Shown: piece after piece, positions 1-8,653 of the stretch
Layout of the letters: the number at the start of each line of letters is the position of its first letter
Position numbering within the stretch: the first letter of the stretch is position 1
Assembly (NCBI RefSeq): GCF_001939735.1
Contig: NZ_MJIL01000051.1
Location: 1-64,000, forward strand
Origin: Photobacterium proteolyticum
Lineage (GTDB): Bacteria > Pseudomonadota > Gammaproteobacteria > Enterobacterales > Vibrionaceae
Reading direction: 5' to 3'
Length of the DNA stretch: 64,000 bases
Notes under the pieces: generated by a model
The model's database searches: none
What the model was told of the DNA's origin: nothing
Seen by the model: only the letters and a program-made list of their open reading frames with translations
Program-made: the position numbers and the translations under genes

Positions 1-86
1 GGAATCGGTGATCGGTTTAAACCGGAATGAGCGATCGGATAATCCCGGAATCAGGGGTCGCAATACTCCGGAATATGCACTTGATG
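1..86. repeat. 23-bp tandem repeats, probable IS21-family end
   Basis: Units beginning GGAAT start at 1, 24, 47 and 70, an exact 23-bp period; the first two share the core GATCGG and the later ones are degenerate. Multiple terminal repeats of about this size are known from IS21-family insertion sequences, and the CCGGAATATGCA flavour of the last unit fits that family. No transposase lies in the window, so the rest of the element would be to the left or lost. The repeats are seen directly; the IS21 assignment is inference. Confidence 0.5.
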
Positions 87-224
87 TGTTGGATTCTGCG
101 GTCTGTCGGTTTGTCGATGTTTTCTCCGGTTACTGCCCCTTTCACATTGTATTCACATTTTATGGAATAGACTTCTTGCTATAAAAATATCATTAATGTA
201 CACAAATGTAACAAGAGGCAGAAA

Positions 225-1691
225 ATGACATTAAAAAACAGTGCATTACTTTTAGGTGCACTTGTTAGCATCTCTCTACTTGGTACGACTTATATCGTCA
301 ATAGCAATAAGGCCAGTTATAGCCCATCGACGAACAAGCTTATGATCCCAGAGTTGATTGACACGAAACAGAATCGAGCCACTGAACTGGTTATACAAGA
401 AGGTCGTCATGAGTTTTTTTCTGGAGTACCTAGTGAGACTAAGGGGGTGAATGGTGACTATTTAGGTCCGACAATCAAACTTTACCAAGGAAAGTCAACG
501 CAAGTCACTTTTACCAATGACCTGAATGAAGCTACAACCATTCATGGGCATGGTTTGCATGTTGATGGACGATGGGATGGTGGTCCTCAGAATGTTATTA
601 TGCCTGGAAAATCAATAACATATAGTTACGAAATTATTCAGCAAGCAGGTACTAGTTGGTATCACCCCCATCTAATGGGTAAAACAGCAGAACAAGTACA
701 TGCTGGAGTCGCAGGTTTTATTATTATCGAAGATGACAACTCTGATTCGCTTGATGTTCCTTCCAGATATGGTGTTGATGATATTCCTATCGTTGTCCAA
801 GACCGAAGTTTTGTTAATGGTGTTATGCGAAATTATTCTGTCTCTATGGAGCAGATTATGGAAGGTTTGAAAGAAGAAACATTAGTCGTTAACGGTCAGA
901 TTTCTCCATATTATGATGTGCCATCTGGTTGGATACGATTAAGGCTCTTAAATGGTTCTAATGCGAGGTATCACAGTTACACTTTAGAAAATGGTGATTC
1001 ATTTTGGAAAATTGCAACAGATGGTGGTTTTCTAGAGTCGCCAGTAGAAATGACAAGTCTTGTGATGGCACCCGGAGAAAGAAATGAAATTTTGGTCAAT
1101 ATGGTTAATACTGCGAGCAATAGGGTGTTGGTTGAGTTTTTAGAAGACGAACAGAGCTTACTCTCATTTTTTAAAAACGATCATCAGGTAGCCCTTGAGC
1201 TACGTGTTGACGATTCGATTGAACCGCACCTTACTGTAGCGGATGTACTAAACGTTATTGAAGACATCGACCGAAATCAAGTATCCGTGGAGCGAAATTT
1301 CGTTCTTGAAATGGGTGAGGTGGAGGTAGAAGGCCTTGTATCGAGTCATAATCACCACTCCATGTTTTCTATCAATGGGCGGTCAATGGACATGAATACC
1401 ATTAACCATTCTAGTAAGAAAGGGCAATACGAGCTGTGGCGAATTTCTGGGCAAGAGATGCGTCACCCATTCCACATGCATGGCACCTCATTTTTAATTG
1501 TATCTCAAAATGGTGCACCTCCTAATGAAGCAGACCGTGGTTGGAAAGACACGGTTGACGTTAATGAGGGGATCACCGAAGTGGTATTAAAATTCGATGT
1601 GACCGCATCTAAAGAGTATCCCTTTATGTACCATTGCCACATTCTGGAGCATGAAGATGCCGGAATGATGGGACAGTTTACCGTTGAATAA
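225..1691 (+). CDS. Multicopper oxidase family protein
   Basis: A three-cupredoxin multicopper oxidase (488 aa) that would oxidise a substrate such as Cu(I) or phenolics and reduce O2 to water in the periplasm. All four copper-binding blocks are visible: HGH at residues 107-109, HPH at 147-149, HPFHMH at 414-419 and HCH at 470-472 followed by H476 and the axial Met near 481-482. The N-terminus has a hydrophobic Sec-type signal or anchor (about residues 6-26) but no twin-arginine motif, unlike CueO and SufI. The start is preceded by AGAGG. The gene is visibly more AT-rich than the flagellar half of the window and sits beside IS-like repeats, which suggests acquisition. The substrate cannot be told from sequence. 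Confidence 0.88.
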   Translation: MTLKNSALLLGALVSISLLGTTYIVNSNKASYSPSTNKLMIPELIDTKQNRATELVIQEGRHEFFSGVPSETKGVNGDYLGPTIKLYQGKSTQVTFTNDLNEATTIHGHGLHVDGRWDGGPQNVIMPGKSITYSYEIIQQAGTSWYHPHLMGKTAEQVHAGVAGFIIIEDDNSDSLDVPSRYGVDDIPIVVQDRSFVNGVMRNYSVSMEQIMEGLKEETLVVNGQISPYYDVPSGWIRLRLLNGSNARYHSYTLENGDSFWKIATDGGFLESPVEMTSLVMAPGERNEILVNMVNTASNRVLVEFLEDEQSLLSFFKNDHQVALELRVDDSIEPHLTVADVLNVIEDIDRNQVSVERNFVLEMGEVEVEGLVSSHNHHSMFSINGRSMDMNTINHSSKKGQYELWRISGQEMRHPFHMHGTSFLIVSQNGAPPNEADRGWKDTVDVNEGITEVVLKFDVTASKEYPFMYHCHILEHEDAGMMGQFTVE

Positions 1692-1738
1692 CTTTATGTA
1701 TGAACAGGTGATTCGTTGGATATCACGTTAGGAAAAAT

Positions 1739-2323
1739 ATGAAAACATCAAGACTAGAAGCGTTTAGCGATGGGGTTCTTGCCATCATCATTACCATTAT
1801 GGTCCTAGAGCTTAAGGGACCTGAAGAATATACATGGTCAGCATTACTAGAAATATTACCAGTATTCGTAAGCTATATGGTGAGTTTTATATATGTAGGT
1901 TGTTATTGGAATCACCACCATCATTTGTTTCAATTACTTGAACGAGTGAACGGAAAAACGTTATGGGCAAATTTACATTTTTTATTTTGGCTGTCACTGA
2001 TTCCTGTTGCGACCTCTTGGGTGGGGGAGAGCCATGAATCAGCTATTCCAATGGCGTTTTATGGAATGGTATTGTTAATGTCAAGTGTCGCTTTTCTTTG
2101 GCTAAACAGGGTTAGTATTGAGCATAATCATTGCCCTTCGTCTGGCTTAGGGTTATCCCATGTAGTTGACTATCTGGGAAAAAAGGCGTTGTTATCGATG
2201 ACGATTTACGTAATCGGTATTGTTGCTGCTTTTCATTATTGGCCAATCAGTGTTATAGCTTACTTTATTGTTGTTTTCATGTGGCTAATACCGAGTAGAA
2301 AGATTGAAGAAAAATTGGCGTGA
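1739..2323 (+). CDS. TMEM175-family (DUF1211) membrane protein
   Basis: A 194-aa integral membrane protein. The N-terminus contains the family signature RLEAFSDGVLAI (residues 5-16), whose FSDG element lines the first helix of bacterial TMEM175 potassium channels, and about five to six hydrophobic segments follow. Bacterial members have one six-helix repeat and form tetrameric K+ leak channels, so 194 aa is full length. It lies 47 bp after the multicopper oxidase on the same strand with similar AT-rich composition, so the two probably share a transcript. Channel activity is inferred from the family. Confidence 0.8.
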   Translation: MKTSRLEAFSDGVLAIIITIMVLELKGPEEYTWSALLEILPVFVSYMVSFIYVGCYWNHHHHLFQLLERVNGKTLWANLHFLFWLSLIPVATSWVGESHESAIPMAFYGMVLLMSSVAFLWLNRVSIEHNHCPSSGLGLSHVVDYLGKKALLSMTIYVIGIVAAFHYWPISVIAYFIVVFMWLIPSRKIEEKLA

Positions 2324-2409
2324 TAGAGGGAGAACTCATCCTATTGTGTTTTAGGTTGTGGTGTTTATCTCGTTATCCTAAACGAATTTGATTACTAAAT
2401 CGAGTATAG

Positions 2410-2435
2410 AAGAGCCAACGCAATGCTGGCTCTTA
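2410..2435 (+). terminator. Hairpin, possible terminator of the 225-2323 unit
   Basis: Stem AGAGCCA/TGGCTCT around a 9-nt loop, about 90 bp after the TMEM175-like stop. The following T-run is short, so termination strength is uncertain. Confidence 0.45.
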
Positions 2436-2805
2436 AAAGCTCAACAATCCTACTCTTGTGTAGTGTAACTGTGGCCGTTTTATATAAAAGCTGAGTGTTT
2501 TGTGTTTGGCTATTGTATCTTTGTAGTAAAGCAATGCTTAGCTCCCCTCAGCCACCAGAGATATATTTCTTTTCTTTGAGAGCTTGTGCAAAAACTCTAA
2601 AAGATAAACATAATTTTTATTCTTACGAAGGCTAGAGGTGATATTTTTATCAATTTTAATTGAGATAACGGTAGGTTATACGTCCCCTATGTCCAGGGCC
2701 GGATTTTACTTTGTTAACTCCATTAACTAAATAACAGCGCTGACCTAAAATCGTCGCTTCAGCCAGCCCGCTTCATCAACAGTTAAAAGGAACATGGCGA
2801 ATTAA

Positions 2806-2827
2806 AAGGCCGCCAAGAGGCGGTCTT
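2806..2827 (-). terminator. Rho-independent terminator of the YgiW-like gene
   Basis: Stem AAGGCCGCC/GGCGGTCTT (one G-U pair) with an A-rich left flank, which reads as a T-run on the minus strand. It lies 35 bp beyond the stop of the gene ending at 2862. Confidence 0.7.
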
Positions 2828-2861
2828 TATTATCATCTTACTTTTGCCGCGTAGATTAAAT

Positions 2862-3323
2862 CTACAATAAGGAGATTTGTTTGATATCAAAGTGAGGGCT
2901 TGAGAAAAATTCATTTTCATATTCACCAGTAATTCTCACTTTATCATTATCTGAGAAGGATCCAACACTATCAGCTCTAAAATTGATAGTAGTTTCATCG
3001 ACACCATCTGTAAACAAGAACTTTTGATCATTGACTTGCTTAATAATATAACGTTCTAACGTAAAGCTCTGGTCTTCAAACCAACTGTCTTTTTCTGACA
3101 ATTCTGAGATAGTGACCAAATCGATTGGTCCCGTATAGTTAATGCTAGACTGAGTTGCAGTATGATACTCCCCCTTATCATGACCGCCATCAGATGCCAG
3201 CGCGGCACCGGAGCCAACCAATAAAGTAGAAAGAATAACAACGGTGGCTAAAGATTTCTTTCTGTCCGCCCGAATATTATTGATTTTTTCTTTTGCTGGT
3301 TCGACTAAATTTTGAATGTTCAT
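2862..3323 (-). CDS. YgiW/YdeI-type OB-fold (BOF) stress protein
   Basis: A 153-aa exported protein. Residues about 25-43 form a hydrophobic signal segment ending near ALAS, after an unusually long, charged n-region (residues 1-24). The mature part begins with YTGP, then an alternating beta pattern typical of the bacterial OB-fold family PF04076 (YgiW, YdeI), including the conserved 'sense then KDSWFED' helix-strand and the RITGEYE strand. Family members are periplasmic and are implicated in peroxide, metal and peptide stress; the ligand is not settled. A later start would shorten the n-region, but none has a better Shine-Dalgarno sequence. It appears monocistronic. Confidence 0.75.
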   Translation of the reverse strand: MNIQNLVEPAKEKINNIRADRKKSLATVVILSTLLVGSGAALASDGGHDKGEYHTATQSSINYTGPIDLVTISELSEKDSWFEDQSFTLERYIIKQVNDQKFLFTDGVDETTINFRADSVGSFSDNDKVRITGEYENEFFSSPHFDIKQISLL

Positions 3324-3629
3324 ATACAGCGCTAATTATTGATTTCAATTTTCTTTTAATCTGTACTTTACTGAACGCAGCTTAATGTTTAGTTAACCCA
3401 TAATTCACATTACGTTCAGGTCTATAAAACAGCGGTAAGGGCGTAACATCACACAGAGGTAATCATACTCTTAAAAACCTGTACCTGTTACGTCAAATCG
3501 GCACCGAACAGACGTAATCATGTTACTTCCAAAGACAAGAATGCCTGGTATGGTGTGGGCTGTAAGACGGGCGAACGTCTTGCCCGCTACAACAAAGCCT
3601 AGAAGGGCCAGAAACCAACTCCTTTGTAT
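3324..3629. other. Intergenic, possible coding debris
   Basis: Contains the promoter side of the YgiW-like gene. A plus-strand open frame ends at 3601-3603 (last residues ..GERLARYNKA) with no start and no recognisable family; it may be the tail of a decayed gene. An inverted repeat of the GACGGGC type lies near 3567-3590. Confidence 0.35.
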
Positions 3630-4436
3630 TTAAAAATCATCCACCTCATCTAAAAATTCATCCAGATACTCTTCACCTTCCGGCTCTTCAGCAACACTTT
3701 CGCCACCTGTTGCACGGAAATTCTTGTTCTGGATGTAGGCATCCCGAGTGAATATGTATGGATCCGGCGAGTCTCTCAGCACACTTTCTTGAGAAACAAG
3801 TGCGGCGCGATCTTCCATGCCTTCAAAGACCCACTTGCCTAGGCTCTGCCAGAATGTCAGCAGGTTCAACGGGAAGTAGAGACCATCAACGGTATCACCA
3901 ACGCCTTCACGCAGGGTTACTGGGCCATAGAGCGGGAGCATGAAATAAGAGCCATTGTCTACACCGTAATAACCCATTGAGTCACCGAAAGCCCGATTAC
4001 CAGGTTTAGTGATACCTGCAGATGAGGCTATATCGATTAAGCCGGCTAAACCAAAGGTGGTGTTGATCCAGAAACGGTTAAAATGGGTAACAGCTTGCTC
4101 ACCATCGAGCATGATAATGCTGTTGACCATATTCGCGGGCTCATCCAAGTTGGACAAAAAGTTGCGAATACCCGTTCTAACTGGGGATGGTATGTAATCC
4201 ACATAGGCAATAGATACCGGACGCGCTAGATAAGGATCAAGATAATCGTAGTTAAGATCCCACATAGCACGGTTGAACCCTTCAAACGGGTCATAGGTGC
4301 CTTTGATATTGTACTGAGCATCTTGCTCGACGTATTCAGTGAGACCTTCTTCGTTTGGCGTTTCTGCACAGCCAGAGAGTCCCAAAACTAACAGAAAAGT
4401 TAAAATGGTCAAATTTTTCAATGGTTTATTCTGCAT
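3630..4436 (-). CDS. mlaA: MlaA (VacJ) outer-membrane lipoprotein
   Basis: Outer-membrane component of the Mla pathway, which removes mislocalised phospholipids from the outer leaflet and passes them to MlaC for retrograde transport. The signal peptide ends in the lipobox LGLSGC. The MlaA core is clear: DPFEGFNRAMWDLN, the PVSIAYVDYIPSPVRTG segment, a FLSNLDEPANMVN region and the NTTFGLAGLIDIA stretch. The acidic C-terminal tail (EEPEGEEYLDEFLDEVDDF) is common in Vibrionaceae. I take the ATG at 4436; the upstream TTG at 4442 adds two residues only. The length, about 268 aa, is normal. mlaFEDCB are not in the window, as is usual for mlaA. Confidence 0.93.
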   Translation of the reverse strand: MQNKPLKNLTILTFLLVLGLSGCAETPNEEGLTEYVEQDAQYNIKGTYDPFEGFNRAMWDLNYDYLDPYLARPVSIAYVDYIPSPVRTGIRNFLSNLDEPANMVNSIIMLDGEQAVTHFNRFWINTTFGLAGLIDIASSAGITKPGNRAFGDSMGYYGVDNGSYFMLPLYGPVTLREGVGDTVDGLYFPLNLLTFWQSLGKWVFEGMEDRAALVSQESVLRDSPDPYIFTRDAYIQNKNFRATGGESVAEEPEGEEYLDEFLDEVDDF

Positions 4437-4704
4437 AAACAAAAAGCAGCATTAATAATGCTATATCGTTCATAAATATTAACGACAATTGCGTGAACAA
4501 AATGTTTAGAGCAACTTACTACTCGATGGTTAGGAAACTCAATATGAGCTAACCATTAAGGGGATTTGAAGTCCAACGCTACGAAATCGTACGCTAAGAC
4601 CATTCGTCCAGATCTGATAGCTGCTTTAGCGGCCTGAGTTGTCCATTCATCACCTGCTCTGCCAGGGTGAACGATAGGGTTCTGTTGCAAAAATTTACTC
4701 AGGC

Positions 4705-5130
4705 TCAGAATTTCACTTTTCTGAATAAATAGTTGCCTTGAACTTTGCGCCATAAGCCGAAGACATCGGTACGCGGAAAAATCCCAATCCGGCGGATCTC
4801 ATAAGGGGCCTGATGGAATAGTAGCGGACCGGAGTTGACAGCGACGGCAAACTGGTACCCGACATCCTGAGTAATAGATTTGGTGTCCTCGTCATGAAGA
4901 CCAAACGGATAAGCAAAAGATGTCAGCGGCTTGCACAGAAGCTTTTCGAGCAGTTTTTATTATCGATGATTTCCTGATATTGCTCATCACGGCTAAGGTT
5001 GTCTAGTTTAGGGTGCGATATTGTGTGGCCACCAATTTCAGCCACGCTGGAGTCAGCCAGTGCCTTAATTTGTTCGTTTGTCATCAGGCTTACCTGAGTC
5101 TCGAACAGAAATGTGATTATGTAAATCAGG
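4705..5130 (-). pseudogene. Polysaccharide deacetylase, frameshifted 3' remnant
   Basis: Reading the minus strand from about 5130, one frame gives MTNEQIKALADSSVAEIGGH then TISHPKLDNLSRDEQYQEI, the HxxxH metal-binding motif of NodB-type deacetylases. Near 4950, in a run of five A residues (minus strand), the homology jumps frame and continues as LEKLLCKPLTSFAYPFG and on to GIFPRTDVFGLW before a stop at 4705-4707. The frame is also broken by a stop upstream of 5130, and the N-terminal catalytic Asp motif is missing. So at least one frameshift and a 5' truncation make it non-functional. It abuts the intron remnant, which may mark the breakpoint. Confidence 0.72.
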
Positions 5131-5189
5131 CAGAGCTATGGGAAAGAGTGACATCTTACCCCGGGAGATCTTATCAGTTGTCTTTTAGA

Positions 5190-5538
5190 CTAGGTTAGCA
5201 GTGATGTTGAACGAAGATTGATAAGAAGTCAGCAGAGGGCATAGTACCGACAAGAGTAGGGAAGGCCTGAACCGAGATTTTAGATATACGATTGATTATA
5301 TCTCAACACGATCGGAGTCTCAGACAAAGAGTCGAGAATCTACAGCTCCGTTGGCAATAATGGTGAAGTCGGAAATGGAACTATGGTCAACGAAGAGAGG
5401 CAAGTCGTAATGGCGTTGGATTTAAATGAAGAATATCTAAGCTAATCGCATGATTAGTTTCTCGGAACCGGCGTATGCGACCCACGCTTGTACGGTGGTG
5501 TGAGAAGACGGAGGCCGTGAGGCCATCTCCTACTCGAT
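5190..5538 (+). mobile_element. Deleted group II intron remnant
   Basis: The 3' part (5467-5538) has the look of group II intron domains V and VI. A 33-nt element with nested pairs ACC/GGT, CGTA/TACG and GCG/CGC is followed by GTGTGAGAAGACGG, a GGAGG..CCTCC hairpin and the terminal CTACTCGAT typical of bacterial introns. Upstream, the stretch reading AAGAAGTCAGCAGAGGGCAT around 5225 resembles the leader and first codons of intron reverse transcriptase ORFs, but almost the whole RT is absent. This is an internally deleted, immobile copy. The class is not assignable by eye. Confidence 0.55.
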
Positions 5539-5602
5539 TCTGCAACTGACTCGTACACTTATAAATGATAAGGGTAACGTAAACATAAGCACCTCATGTT
5601 AT

Positions 5603-5617
5603 TGATAACAATTATCA
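5603..5617. promoter_or_regulatory. Fur-box-like 7-1-7 palindrome
   Basis: TGATAACAATTATCA matches the 15-bp Fur consensus TGATAATnATTATCA at 14 positions (counting the free centre). It lies about 230 bp upstream of the large lipoprotein gene and next to the intron remnant. Which promoter it serves is unclear, since no complete iron gene adjoins it. Confidence 0.55.
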
Positions 5618-5845
5618 TTGGTGATAAGTATTCCACTAACTAATAGGATGCTATCTTTAATACTCTCTGCTGTTATGACGTACCGATAGTTATTAAGCGG
5701 CATAAACGACTCATTTCTCCAGCGTTGTACACCAGCGTTTTGATATAAACCTTGTTTATTAAACATGGCTGTTGTTGTTGACAATATCCCCTAGTAAAAC
5801 CTCATATGAATTAAAATGCGTATTTTGCTGAAAAGGTTAGGGGTT

Positions 5846-8524
5846 ATGTTAAGAGCTAAACTGAGTCTGGCCATTTGTATGGCTATTGGTCTAACGTCTT
5901 GCGGGGGGGGATCGGGTGGAGGGGACGGCAAAACAACGCCAGCAGAGCCATCTGTACCTCAGGTTGAGACCAAACCTGATTTTTCCGTACTGGCTATCGA
6001 CGGTTACCTGCATAAGGCGTTGGTATGTGAGGATATCAATCTTGACTTACAGTGTAGCGATGAAGAACTACTGGGCCGTACAGATGAAAACGGTAGGCTT
6101 AAGGGCAAAAGGCTGAATGAAAATGCCCCGTTATTGGTTACTGCAGTGCCGGGGATGACGATCGACAGTGATCGACCGAACCAAACAGTCGATCATGCCT
6201 TTGCTATGTATGGCTTGCCTGGCCAGGTTGCTGTTACCCCTTATACCCATCTAGCCTATTCTTTGGCAAAAGAATCTGCGGCTGGCGCTGAAATTACGCA
6301 AAGTATGTTTGCCACAGCGCAGGCTGACGTTGAGGCGATGATGAAGCGCACCTTGCTGCTTGATCAACATGCTGAGATGACCCAGGTTTGGGGGGATTAT
6401 ATATCGGCCAGGGGTTCCAGTTCTGGGCAAGAACTCCTTGCTCAAATTCACTTTGTTGCGAAGCTCATGGCAAAACTTCAGTCTCAGAAAGAGGTGGTAA
6501 CAGATGTGTCAGATTATCTGACGGCTATTCCTGGTTATCAGTCAGATATAAACAGCATTGACTGGAGCAAACCTGTCCCGGAAGTGGCTTTAGATAAAGA
6601 TGGTCAGTTGAATATCAACTATTCGCCAACAGTAAATCTGGATCTTAAGGCTGAGCTTGAAATGGAACTTGAGCAGGCAGGTTTCATTCAAGGCGAAGAG
6701 TACGGTGCTTATCTACAACTCGTTGAGCCCTATGGCCCTTCGTTGTTCAATGACGACAAACCTATTTCATTTTCCGCTATTACCTTGGATACAATGTTAG
6801 TCAACGGCCTGACATTGACATTAACCTCAAGTGAGAACTACGTTCAGCTTGCGGTTAAGGGGGTTGCTGAGGTAGCCGGGGCGGTCAGTATTCCGCTTAC
6901 TTATACCGACAGTGATGGCGTTAAAGCGAAATTGACACTCGATTTCGAGGTGAAGCCAAGTGAGAAAAATCTCCCGCCTGTTGTGAATCAAAATGTAAAA
7001 GCTCAGATTGATAGTGATATTGCGAATCAGACCTGGCAGCAAAAACAGCCTGTCAGCATCAACACGAATGCATTGTTTAGCGATCCTGAAGGTAAGGAAC
7101 TGATTATTACTGCCAACCTGCCTGCTGGTTTGAGCTATAACCCCGATACAGGGCTGATCCAGGGTGAACCAACGATAGCCGGGGCTGGGCAAATTATCTC
7201 TCTCATTGCGCAAGAAGCCACTAACCGTCAGTTTGTCGATGTTCAATTCTCTGTACCTGAGATATTACCGGCGAAAGGTGCATCCAATGACTTGATTGCA
7301 AAACTTGAGTCACAGCCGTACTACCTTGTCGAACGTCACTCCGTTGCATCAGATTTCTTGCACAGCCTCGCTTGCAAGCAGGTAACATTTGCCAATGGCA
7401 AGATACATGTAGTGGCGGGTAGCAGCGATTGTGAGGTTGCAAACGCAGAGAGTACCTTGTTAGGTGAGTATCAGGTACAAGATGGCAAAGTATTTGTGAC
7501 CTATCAAGATGATGGTCGACGTGTCAGCTTCAGTGAATATCCGCAACCAGATATGGTTTGGGGAGCCTTCTTCATTCTTGAACAGGCCGAGGAAGAAAGC
7601 AACGAAGGGTTCAAGAAAGAGAGAGTTCTGCGATTTTACGACAATACGGTTGCAGCAGAGCAGGCCGGTAAACGTTCAAAAGGGCAATTCTTGTTCAATG
7701 GTAAGTTAGAGTCGGTTGAAGCCAGGGCCTATCGCTATTGGGATAATGATACAACAGTGTTCGTTTCAGCAGAGATCAGCTTTAAGGACCGCGATTGCTA
7801 CCCATTATTCTGGCCACAGTCACTCTGGGATAAGGACCAATATTACCTTACGGATATCGTGAAAGCGTCTTTTGCTATAGAGGGATATGCACAGGGAACC
7901 GTAACTACATCAGTGGCGCATGATAACGGTTTTGACTGCATTATAAAGGCCAGTTTTGCTGCTGATGCTGCAACGGATAATCCGTTAGCCCAGTTAATGC
8001 CGCTTAACTCTGCTCATTTTGAGCTCAAGCCCGATTGGGTTGGAGAGATGGAAGCGATAGTGCTGTCGACGCCAATTGGTCAGCCAACGTGGGACAATAC
8101 GGATTTACACTCTTTGGATCTTGATACTTACTACATCGTAGCGACCAGAAAACAAAATGAGACCTCAGGTGGATCACCGGATACTCAGCGCAATGAACTT
8201 TACAAAGTGACAAGCCAAGGTGACGGCAGTTGGCATTTTGAACAGTGGCAGGACAGTCAATGGGCACTTGAAGACCAAATCAAGGCTGTGAGCTATCACT
8301 ATGACAAGTCGAAGACAAATGCACGTGGCATCCTTGTTTTTGGGCCTAGCGATAGTTGGATACATGATTTGAGTAAGGCTCAGCAGGAGCTGTATACCAA
8401 GCAGGATCCGTCAGCAAAAGAAGGGGCGATTCTGGGAGCCCCAGACTATAATCTTGGGCGTATTTACTCTGATTTTAACAATGCCTTAATGGATTATGAG
8501 CAGGATGCCGTGGCATCGCAGTAA
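5846..8524 (+). CDS. Large surface lipoprotein with Ig-like/cadherin-like segment
   Basis: A predicted lipoprotein of about 892 aa. The signal peptide MLRAKLSLAICMAIGLTSC is followed by a Gly-Ser-rich linker (GGGSGGGDG) and a Pro-rich tether. A carboxypeptidase-regulatory/SdrB-like module follows (VCEDINLDLQCSDEE, then a TDENG turn). Midway, a dystroglycan-type putative-Ig segment is visible (LFSDPEGKELIITANLPAGL, then a TGLIQGEP strand). The C-terminal third has several Cys residues and no family I recognise. I prefer ATG 5846, preceded by AGGGG; ATG 5816 would add ten residues. The role is unknown; secreted adhesin-like or polymer-binding functions are plausible. It converges on a second lipoprotein of similar architecture. 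Confidence 0.7.
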   Translation: MLRAKLSLAICMAIGLTSCGGGSGGGDGKTTPAEPSVPQVETKPDFSVLAIDGYLHKALVCEDINLDLQCSDEELLGRTDENGRLKGKRLNENAPLLVTAVPGMTIDSDRPNQTVDHAFAMYGLPGQVAVTPYTHLAYSLAKESAAGAEITQSMFATAQADVEAMMKRTLLLDQHAEMTQVWGDYISARGSSSGQELLAQIHFVAKLMAKLQSQKEVVTDVSDYLTAIPGYQSDINSIDWSKPVPEVALDKDGQLNINYSPTVNLDLKAELEMELEQAGFIQGEEYGAYLQLVEPYGPSLFNDDKPISFSAITLDTMLVNGLTLTLTSSENYVQLAVKGVAEVAGAVSIPLTYTDSDGVKAKLTLDFEVKPSEKNLPPVVNQNVKAQIDSDIANQTWQQKQPVSINTNALFSDPEGKELIITANLPAGLSYNPDTGLIQGEPTIAGAGQIISLIAQEATNRQFVDVQFSVPEILPAKGASNDLIAKLESQPYYLVERHSVASDFLHSLACKQVTFANGKIHVVAGSSDCEVANAESTLLGEYQVQDGKVFVTYQDDGRRVSFSEYPQPDMVWGAFFILEQAEEESNEGFKKERVLRFYDNTVAAEQAGKRSKGQFLFNGKLESVEARAYRYWDNDTTVFVSAEISFKDRDCYPLFWPQSLWDKDQYYLTDIVKASFAIEGYAQGTVTTSVAHDNGFDCIIKASFAADAATDNPLAQLMPLNSAHFELKPDWVGEMEAIVLSTPIGQPTWDNTDLHSLDLDTYYIVATRKQNETSGGSPDTQRNELYKVTSQGDGSWHFEQWQDSQWALEDQIKAVSYHYDKSKTNARGILVFGPSDSWIHDLSKAQQELYTKQDPSAKEGAILGAPDYNLGRIYSDFNNALMDYEQDAVASQ

Positions 8525-8594
8525 AGGGCTGCCTATGTATTATTTGGGGCAGAACAGGTTTATATGACCTACCTCATCTAGTGTTGCCTTTAGC

Positions 8595-8624
8595 AAACAA
8601 GCCAGCATTTCTGCTGGCTTGTTT
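8595..8624. terminator. Bidirectional rho-independent terminator
   Basis: AAACAAGCCAGCA/TGCTGGCTTGTTT, a 13-bp perfect stem with a 4-nt loop, sits between the convergent lipoprotein genes and has A/T flanks on both sides. Confidence 0.85.
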
Positions 8625-8653
8625 ATTAGGGCTAATAGTTTGCCAGGGCTAGC

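Larger units (their letters stand above)
2324..2861. other. Intergenic stretch without recognisable genes
   Basis: About 540 AT-rich bases between the TMEM175-like gene and the minus-strand YgiW-like gene. Apart from the two hairpins listed separately I see no coding frame with recognisable protein features and no RNA gene. Confidence 0.6.

Noticed and set aside
3525-3603. Possible protein end reading ..GERLARYNKA
   Set aside because: No start, no family; kept only as a note in the intergenic entry.
4556-4753. A 65-codon minus-strand ORF next to mlaA
   Set aside because: It overlaps the deacetylase remnant in another frame and shows no domain or Shine-Dalgarno; probably chance or further debris.
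6827-7246. Antisense 139-codon ORF inside the first lipoprotein
   Set aside because: Lies within a well-supported coding frame and has no recognisable features; a shadow ORF.
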